A DNA stretch of 64,000 nt from contig CM055092.1 of NCBI GenBank assembly GCA_029204225.1, positions 86,104,032 through 86,168,031 on the forward strand, written 5' to 3'. Below the pieces are notes generated by a model that was not told where the DNA came from, did no database searches, and saw nothing but the letters and a program-made list of their open reading frames with translations. How positions within the stretch are numbered: position 1 is the stretch's first letter; every line of letters begins with the position of its first letter. Origin of the DNA: Diphasiastrum complanatum (taxonomy: Eukaryota > Streptophyta > Lycopodiopsida > Lycopodiales > Lycopodiaceae). This document shows, piece after piece, positions 57,829 through 64,000 of the stretch. Made by a program: the position numbers and the translations under genes.

Positions 57829-58760
57829 CCCCCCCCCTTTAATCTGGATCCTTGAATGCCTTGATTTTCAAATTCAAGATAGCACACATTCTTGTGTGCT
57901 TCCTGATTTAGCTCTTTTGTAAAAATATCAGCTGCCATGTACTGGGTTCTGCAAAACTTCACACTCACCACCTTGTTGAGTATTCTGCTCCTGATATAAT
58001 GGTACCTAATCTCGATGTGCTTGCTCCTAGAGTGAAGTCTAGGATTGATATATAATGCTATAGCACTCTGATTGTCGCACTAAAGGATTGTTGGAACAGT
58101 TTGTTTGAGGCCAATGTCAGACAATAGATTTCTCAACCAAATTGACTCTTTAGTAGCTTGAGAGGCTGCAATATACTCTGATTCTGTCGAAGACATTGCG
58201 ATGGAGGTCTGTTTTCGACTGTTCCATGATATTGGACCATTGTTGAATAGGAAGACAAATCCGGAAGTTGGTTTTTTGGTGTCTACATCGCCTGCCCAAT
58301 TCGCATCTGTGTATTTCTGAAGTGTATGGATATCGGATGGATCAAGCTCTCCCTAGCAGATGCATAGGTCGATAGTAGCTCGTACAAATCTGATTACTCT
58401 TAGGAGAGCTTTTCAGTGGATCATACTAGGGTTAGCCATGTATTGGCTCAAAGAGCTGATGGCATACGCAAGATCCGGGCCTGGTATAGATCATTGCATA
58501 CATTAGGGATCTGGTAATTGACTGATATGAATATCCCTTCATTTCCATCTTCTCCTCATTGGTTTGAGGGCATTGTTCTTTCGATAACTTTAAACCTGGA
58601 TCCATAGGATTATGCACAAGCTTGCAATTCATTAAATTGAATTTCAACAATAAATTTTGGAAGTACCTCTGCTAAGAAATATAGAGAAGCCTTTTGTCTC
58701 TTTCTCTATGGATTTGGATCTTGAGACAGTAATGCGCCTCTCCTAGATCTTTATCTCAAA
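57829..58760 (-). pseudogene. Copia RT end and RNase H, relic
   Basis: On the - strand: a block LVHNPMDPGLKLSKEQ and SLMYAMIYTRPG (about 58640-58480) from the end of RT, then RNase H with VKFCRTQYMAADIFTKELNQ (about 57970-57905). After it comes the typical Gly-rich end before the polypurine tract. Several frameshifts and stops. Same strand and order as the RT pieces at 58.9-59.64 kb. Confidence 0.9.
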
Positions 58761-58985
58761 CTCTTGGGATAGCATCCTCTTAGTGTCCTTTGGCCCCTCT
58801 TACCAGGCCACTCTACCCATTTTTTCTCCCATTCAAACTCCTATTGGTTACACTCTCGTTCAAAATCCACCTGAGCATTCACCCCTTTAAAAGACTCCTC
58901 TCCAAACTTCTCCTGTTACAGGCACTTCCATCATTCCACCCACTTCTCCTCCGCTCGATGCCACTCCTCTTGACACTCCCTTTTG
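58761..58985 (+). other. Insertion-like Pro/Ser/Thr-rich stretch inside the copia RT
   Basis: C/T-rich segment that interrupts the copia RT. In one + frame it is rich in Pro, Ser and Thr (TSPPLDATPLDTPF), similar to the variable linker of copia polyproteins on the opposite strand. It has no clear ends; it may be a fragment of another element. Confidence 0.35.
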
Positions 58986-59150
58986 CTCGATATTGTTGCC
59001 AAAAAGCAACGTATCATCCACATACAGTGTGATGATCACAAAGAACTGTCGGACAACCTTGAAATAAACATTACAGTCTGCAAAGCTTGGTAGAAACCGT
59101 GATTGTGTGTTTATTCGATGGAACCAGGCTCTAGACAATTGCTTCAGACC
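58986..59150 (-). pseudogene. Copia RT catalytic segment
   Basis: Contains TLYVDDTLLFGNN, the catalytic YVDD box of copia reverse transcriptase, and upstream GLKQLSRAWFHRI. It is separated from the rest of RT by the small element at 59151-59386. Confidence 0.92.
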
Positions 59151-59394
59151 CATAGTTGCACGAATCGGGATTCGAACCTTGAACCACGGGTCGAACCGTT
59201 CAAACCATTCGGAGCCGGCTCGAACCGGAATCCGGTTCGAACTGGATTTAAAAAAAAAAAAAACTCAAAAAGCCAAAAAAACGTTTTTGTTTTTTTTACC
59301 CCGGCTCAAACCGCTTTTCGGTTCGAACCAGCCTGCCCGGTTCGAATCGATTCGAATCGGCCGATTCGAATCAGCTTGTAACCTTGTTCAAACC
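59143..59394. mobile_element. hAT-like element built from TTCGAACC/GATTCGAATC words
   Basis: Body 59151-59386 (236 bp). Direct repeats TTCAGACC (59143-59150) and TTCAAACC (59387-59394) flank it, one mismatch. Ends are CATAGTTGC on the left and, read inward from the right, CAAGGTTAC. The interior is an array of GGTTCGAACC, GATTCGAATC and related near-palindromes around a central A-run and T-run. It inserted inside the copia RT: the codons for ALYGL lie on one side and GLKQL on the other, duplicated by the 8-bp target repeat. Confidence 0.82.
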
Positions 59395-59645
59395 GTACAA
59401 GGCTTTATGGAGTTTCCATACTCGATCTTCTTGACCATTGAGGACATAACCTTCTGGCTGGGATCATATAGATGTCCTCTTCGATGACTCCGTTGAGGAA
59501 TGCTGTTTGTACATCCATCTGCTGTACCTCAAGATTGGCTACAGTAGCATATGATAGTAGCAGTTGAATAGAAGAATGCTTGATCACCGGGCTAAAGGTT
59601 TTGAAGTAGTCGACATTGGGAGTTTGTGAGAACCCCCTCCCTCGC
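59395..59645 (-). pseudogene. Copia RT N-terminal segment
   Basis: Reads FSQTPNVDYFKTFSPVIKHSS, then VANLEVQQMDVQTAFLNG (first catalytic Asp region) and EEDIYM, then KALYGL. Standard copia RT start. A frameshift separates it from the segment on its right. Confidence 0.93.
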
Positions 59646-59661
59646 CACGAGTCGAACCTTT

Positions 59662-60093
59662 CTAGTAACAATGAGTAAGCCTATAGAGATATCCTTGCCT
59701 CTTTTCGAGTGCAAGGACTCTCTTACATTTATCAAGAATTTTACATGAATCCGATTCGAACTCTACCTTATGTCCTAAATCAGTAATTCGACTGACCGAT
59801 AGTAGAGTTGTCGTCAGATTCGGGACATACAATACATTTGGAATGAGTTTCGATAGTCCATGCCGAAAATTAGCTTCAACAGTCCATGCCGTCTTTGGTA
59901 CATCAGGCTCTCTAATACAGGTTTGATGGTAGCCACTCTTAAGATCTATCTTGCTGAACACCTTTGCACCATGCAATGAGTCCAACAAATCATCTATTTG
60001 TGGCACAGGATACCTATGTTTTATCGTGATCTTATTGAAGCCATGGTAATTTACACACATCCTGAAAGATCCATTTTTATTCTTCACCAACAA
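59662..60093 (-). pseudogene. Chimeric ORF: gypsy RT joined to copia pre-integrase
   Basis: A 143-codon open frame. The first part (60093 to about 59890) is gypsy RT: NGSFRMCVNYHGFNKITIKH, YPVPQIDDLLDSL, FSKIDLKSGYHQ. The second part (about 59885-59662) is copia: LIPNVLYVPNLTTTLLSVS, then a pre-integrase end with GYLYRL. The two families join in frame without a stop, evidently by deletion or recombination between adjacent relics. No function is implied. Confidence 0.9.
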
Positions 60094-60204
60094 AATTGGT
60101 GAAGCAAAGGGTGAATAACTAGGTTAATGTAGGCTAATCTAAGATACTCATAAAGTATCTTCCTCACCTCTTCTTCCTCCTTAAGGCTCATCCTATAGGG
60201 AGGT
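60094..60204 (-). pseudogene. Gypsy RT upstream segment (host of the nested element)
   Basis: On the - strand reads PYRMSLKEEEEVRKILYEYL, the conserved PYRMS-x-x-E block just before gypsy RT. It is cut at 60204 by the chromovirus insertion and continues at 62873. Confidence 0.88.
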
Positions 60205-60673
60205 TGTTATAACTCCCTAGGATCATTGACTGCCTTGAAGGTTCCGCACACCCCATACCAGTGACAACGCACCGTAACCGCCCAACCGTAGGGTCACAAC
60301 TGACCCACCCCCATGCCCTGGAACAATCGACACAATCATGCCCGGTCAAGCCTCCTACGATAACTAGCGTCCCATACCACCAGCCATCGCACTTGGCTCT
60401 CCCTAGCACACATCTCCTGGCCTGGAGATACATCCTGGCTAATGCGCGTGCTCTCCATCCACCAACTCCCGGGTAGACTGAGTGAATGGAAAGAGGGAAA
60501 CCCCACCACTATATAGGCATAGCACAGTGGGTCCCATCAAGCACGGTCCTGTCGGCGACACGTGACCACCTAGGATGGTGACGCGTGGCACCAAGACATG
60601 TCGATAACTCCAATCCTGCGTCATGCCCCTTGCGAGGCCGTCACTGAAGGGCGTACCGTTATGGTACATAACG
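60205..60673 (-). repeat. 3' LTR of the second chromovirus
   Basis: Its right end (60584-60672) matches 62784-62872 with few changes. On the - strand it starts CGTTATGTACC, where the first base has changed from the T kept in the other copy. A GGGAGGGGG polypurine tract (about 60682-60674 and beyond) precedes it. Confidence 0.9.
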
Positions 60674-60699
60674 TTCCCCCTCCCATAAAAACTTCCTTC

Positions 60700-61624
60700 T
60701 ATGGGAAGAAACCAAGGAATCTAAGTCTTAAATCATCCTCCTTCTCCCAGGTGTCCTCATCATTTGACTTACCTTTCCAACGAATCAGATGTTCAGAAAT
60801 TAAACGATTTCTCAGCTGATGTCGTCGAGTGTCCATGATCCTTTCCGGTTCATGGGGTATTTCAAATTCTCCAATAGAACTAGACCATCTGTAGGAATCA
60901 GGTCATCTTTCCCGCCAAGTCGTTCCTTTACACGACTTACATGGAATACAGGATGAACCTTAGTTCCAACAGGGAGTTCTAGTCTATAAGCAGCCCTACC
61001 AATCTTGTTAAGAACTTTGAAAGGACCGCTAAAACGTGGAGATAACTTCGGACATTTCCCCGTTCGAAGTGTCTTAGAGTCCTTGGGGATTCTAAGATAC
61101 ACCCAATCACCGATCTCAAACTCTCGAGGAGCGCGACTTCGGTTGGCATAGAATTGGGCTCTGTCTTGAGCCGATTTAATGCTTTCCGTAGCCACTTGCA
61201 ACATTTCTTGCATATCATGCAAGAAATCCGCTGCAGCTTGCTTGAGACCTTTGAGTCCAACGGAGATAGGGGAACGAGGGTGAAAGTCGTACAAGAGCAT
61301 AAAAGGACTAAAACCGGTGGCAGAATGCTTCAAACTATTGTATGCGAACTCAACCATTGGGAGATACTTTTCCCAATCTGATTGTTGCCTAGAAACGTAT
61401 GCGCGAAGCATATCTTCCATCGACCGGTTGACACGTTCGGTCTGACCATCGGTTTCTGGGTGATCTGTAGACGATAGACTTAAAGTAGTTTCTAGTCTTT
61501 CAAAGACCGCCTGCCAGAACTTGCCAGTGAACTTGGAATCCCGATCACTAACAACATCGTTTGGCAACATACAACCTGAACAACTTTTCAACGAAGAGTT
61601 GAGCAAGTTCAAAAGCTTTGACAA
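60700..61624 (-). pseudogene. Chromovirus integrase core, C-terminus and chromodomain
   Basis: Core: NDVVSDRDSKFTGKFW and STDHPETDGQTERVN, then FAYNSLKHSATGFSPF and the GPFKVLNK SH3-like end with HPVFHVSRVKERLG. After a frame change near 60.85 kb, HLIRWKGKSNDEDTWE forms the chromodomain that in this lineage targets integration to marked chromatin. A second frame change lies near 61.57 kb (LFRLY then VAKRCC/NDVVS). Confidence 0.95.
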
Positions 61625-61990
61625 TAGTTTTTGTTGGAATAAATTGTGCCATTTTGGTTAGCCTGTCAACTACTACCCAAATAGCATCGTGACCCTTCCC
61701 TGACTTAGGAAGTCCGACCACAAAATCCATGGAAATACTTTCCCATTTTTTGCTGGGAATTTCCAATGGATGCAACAGACCAGCTGCTTTGAGTCTTTCT
61801 GCTTCATTTACTTGGCATTGTTCACACTTTAGAACGTATGCCTCGACATGCCCTTTCATTTTTGGCCAAAAGAATTCTCTCTTAACAAGGTCAAGCGTCC
61901 TCTGTATACCAGGGTGTCCCGCGCTGGGGCTATCGTGGCACTCGTGCAGGATTTGGGCCCTAATGTCCGTGATATCTGGTACACAGACTT
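61548..61990 (-). pseudogene. Chromovirus integrase N-terminus
   Basis: Zinc finger H-x3-H ... C-x2-C: GHPGIQRTLDLVKREFFWP, then VLKCEQCQ. The core start follows: WESISMDFVVGLPKS (first catalytic Asp) and AIWVVVDRLTKMAQF. Ends by frameshift into the core segment below. Confidence 0.95.
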
Positions 61991-62030
61991 TTCTCTACGG
62001 AAAAGCAAACCATTCCAAATGGAATAATCA

Positions 62031-62700
62031 TCAAGTATTTTCTCTTCGCGAAAAGATTTTGCCCTCAGGCGAAGATTCTAAATTATCATCAGTAACAGAC
62101 AATGCTTTGGGGAAAGGCGATACATCAACATTGACATTATGAGTACTAAAAGCATCTATGTAAGATTCATCTTTCAGATAACATAAATACGAAAAATGCT
62201 CAGAATTTAAAATACATTGATTCGCTTCATGAGCAGTTACAAAAGGTAGATCTGGCTCATCGCCTTTAAGGCAAACCAATGAGTCATTATGCAAGAAAGA
62301 AATACAATGAGATACATAGTCTTTCTTTAAGGACTCATTTCTAGCAAAAAACCACTCTTTTCCTAGAATTACATCCACCTTATCTTGATTCATGACATGA
62401 AAAGATAAACTATCTACATAGTCTTGAATCTTCAATGGCACGTGGGGGACAAAGTGGTCCCAGACCTGCTGCTCCCCACCCGTTGCCATCCTAACCACAT
62501 ACTTGTGGTCACTTAGTGCGGTTGCCAGCTGCAGCTTTTGCACCAACTTAGCATTAATAAATTATGCGTAGAACCGTCGTCAAAAAGAACACTCACAGGT
62601 TGGCTGCCTACGAACCCACGCATACGAATGAGGTCGTGAGGTCCAAACACTGCAGTATTAAAACAACAATTTATACAAACTGATTCATCTTTAAAAGATA
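62031..62700 (-). pseudogene. Chromovirus protease region
   Basis: On the - strand: FGPHDLIRMRGFVGSQPV and the active site FDDGSTHN (about 62590), one frame change, then KLQLATALSDH and VDVILGKEWF (second conserved motif). As in the copy at 32.4 kb the active site reads DDG. It runs out where RT should start and joins directly to spacer sequence before the integrase. Confidence 0.9.
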
Positions 62701-62783
62701 CATCAATGCAAGAAATAGAAGAATTACCTGGTGCCTTAAAGGAGCCGCCACCCTTCTTCCGTCTCTTCAGGAAGTCCTAGGGT

Positions 62784-62872
62784 GTGGCACCAAGACATGT
62801 CGATAACTCCAGTCTTGCGTCATGCCCCTTGCGAGGCCGTCACTGAAGGGCGTACCTTTATGGTACATAACA
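62784..62872 (-). repeat. Truncated 5' LTR of the second chromovirus
   Basis: Matches 60584-60672 with few differences, then breaks into gag-like sequence with Lys/Gly-rich coding. The deletion removed the inner LTR, primer-binding site and almost all of gag. Confidence 0.88.
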
Positions 62873-63200
62873 GAGGTCAACAAATAGGTCTGGCCCCTGG
62901 AACCAGCTCGATCTTGTGTTCCACATTTCTACTAGGGGGTAATCCGGCTAGTTTTCTTGAATGAGAACTGACTTAAACGTTTGCCTAATAGACTCATCTA
63001 GAGTTTTAAGCTCAATAGGATTCAAACTAGGTGTGGATGCTATCTTTGCAATGCAGCATTATTCTCCTGCCTATCAAGCTTATTTGATGTAGACTGCAAC
63101 ATAATATTGTGCAATTGCCTATCTACCTTTTTAGAACTTACATGTGATTCATCCACTTTGATATCAAATGTTGCACTCCAATAACTGTTAAGCTCTTGTT
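62873..63200 (-). pseudogene. Gypsy relic, part before RT
   Basis: On the - strand reads GLPPSRNVEHKIELVPGARP, the standard block before gypsy RT that leads into PPYRMS at 60204 once the nested element is removed. Further right the frame decays (HNIMLQSTSNKLDRQ). Confidence 0.85.
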
Positions 63201-64000
63201 TCCAAACTAGCCGGTGTGTAAAATCCGTCTCCTCCCATCCACAGGCAAGCCTTTAAGCTCACTGCTTGCTATTGTGGTCCGAGGGCACTTGGCACTCATG
63301 TGGGTAATCAGTCCACTTGGCTTACCAAGTCTACCCGTACCGACCCAAGAATACAATGTTTTATGCTATACTCTCCATGCCCACTGTACACATGTGGCTA
63401 TGAGACCACACCGGTCATGTGCTGGCTAACCTTCGTCACTTCCCTCCAAATCACGGGTTAACTTGGTCAGTTGTACGTCTGCTCTACCAAACTTGCCATG
63501 CAGTCACTTCTCGTGCCTTCTTTTCTTTCAACCCTCTTGGCTCTTTTTTTGTCATCCTTCATCCATCAACTCATTCTCTTTTTATTCTTGAATCCTTCCT
63601 ATGTGCATGTTGACGCGAATCTTCAGGCTCTTGTCAGTAGCCAGCTATTACTTGTTGGGGCCGTATCGGGGTAGGTGACGCCTTCAATGCTTCCTTTTCA
63701 TGTCATCATCCTTGCAATTCTAAGGATCTTGCGTGCTCTCCTTGGTTATTGTGTTCCTCTCTGAAGACCTTAGGCTCTGATAGTCCACCAAATTAGGGGT
63801 CACCTAATGAGCATTGCTGCATCTCTGGCTCGGGTAGCTGACTGCCCTGCCTACCTGCCGAAGGCTCACGTGTACTTGAGTGAGCGGAATGCTTCAATCC
63901 ACTTTTCTTGAGGCATTGTGGCTGCCTCGTCACTTCCTATGATCCAGGGTTTCATGGAATTCTACCGAATGAGCATCCTTTGCTCCTTGCATCAGTCGTG
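63201..64000. other. Unassigned sequence to the window edge
   Basis: C/T-rich with many CCACTT and CTTGCC words, possibly an LTR or body of a further decayed element. No domain, primer-binding site or repeat pair can be supported. No PIEZO exon was found here. Confidence 0.4.

Larger units (their letters stand above)
60205..62872 (-). mobile_element. Second chromovirus copy, nested in a gypsy RT, with target duplication
   Basis: Termini TGTTATAACT and ...GTACATAACA, flanked by the 5-bp duplication GAGGT (60200-60204 and 62873-62877). The 3' LTR is complete (60205-60673). The 5' LTR survives only as its outermost 89 bp (62784-62872). Coding remains on the - strand: protease, then integrase with zinc finger, SH3-like end and chromodomain. 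Gag, RT and RNase H are missing. The host gypsy frame resumes on each side. Confidence 0.95.

Noticed and set aside
59151-59386. tRNA gene or SINE because of GGTTCGAA words resembling a B box
   Set aside because: The GGTTCGAA word recurs throughout the element in both orientations, no cloverleaf or A box can be formed, and the ends and 8-bp duplication point to a DNA transposon.
53821-64000. Further PIEZO exons to the right
   Set aside because: Searched by eye for the block expected after QLG; none of the open frames matches, so the next exon must lie outside the window or be too diverged to see.

Overview
The window is nuclear DNA from a land plant with a large, retrotransposon-rich genome. 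The signs are decayed TTTAGGG-type telomere-like repeats, Ty1-copia and Ty3-gypsy chromovirus elements with initiator-tRNA-Met-type primer-binding sites, small hAT-like elements, and one intron-rich host gene whose introns reach 16.7 kb. The predicted PIEZO protein is recognisably plant but diverges from the flowering-plant sequences I remember, so a fern, lycophyte or gymnosperm is plausible. I cannot settle the species.

The one host gene I can name is a plant PIEZO mechanosensitive channel on the + strand. Eleven coding exons between 19749 and 53820 (1,695 nt, about 565 residues) join with consistent splice phases and GT/AG borders. They encode only the N-terminal quarter of a protein that is usually about 2,400-2,500 residues. 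The first coding exon was not found, and the gene runs beyond the right edge. A C/T-rich stretch with a short upstream ORF near 9.44-9.65 kb could be a promoter and 5' leader, but its link to PIEZO is unproven.

Layout: 1-3.06 kb, AT-rich decayed sequence ending in an LTR-like segment. 3.06-3.8 kb, interstitial telomere-like repeats and a G/GC/GA microsatellite. 3.8-9.4 kb, small repetitive elements (one a clear hAT-like element with 8-bp target duplication), tandem duplications and an unrecognised 191-codon ORF. 9.4-12.3 kb, possible promoter and unassigned ORFs. 12.35-15.7 kb, a broken non-LTR-type reverse transcriptase with an N-terminal zinc finger and a possible restriction-like nuclease end. 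17.6-18.6 kb, a copia 3' end. 19.7-53.8 kb, PIEZO. Its third listed intron (21.5-38.2 kb) holds an LTR with 2.9 kb of non-coding body, a 3'-truncated copia element, and a chromovirus nested in the copia gag (30180-34459, 5-bp target duplication). Its ninth listed intron (43.0-51.9 kb) holds a gypsy relic split by about 5.4 kb, an LTR-like relic and two hAT-like elements. 57.4-63.2 kb is a second nest on the - strand: a copia relic fused to a gypsy relic that was itself hit by another chromovirus (60205-62872, 5-bp target duplication).

The most unusual signals are four small elements with 8-bp flanking duplications, each built from its own repeated, largely self-complementary word; the zinc-finger reverse transcriptase; and two separate chromovirus copies that lost RT and RNase H but kept protease, integrase and chromodomain. 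No tRNA, rRNA or CRISPR features were seen.
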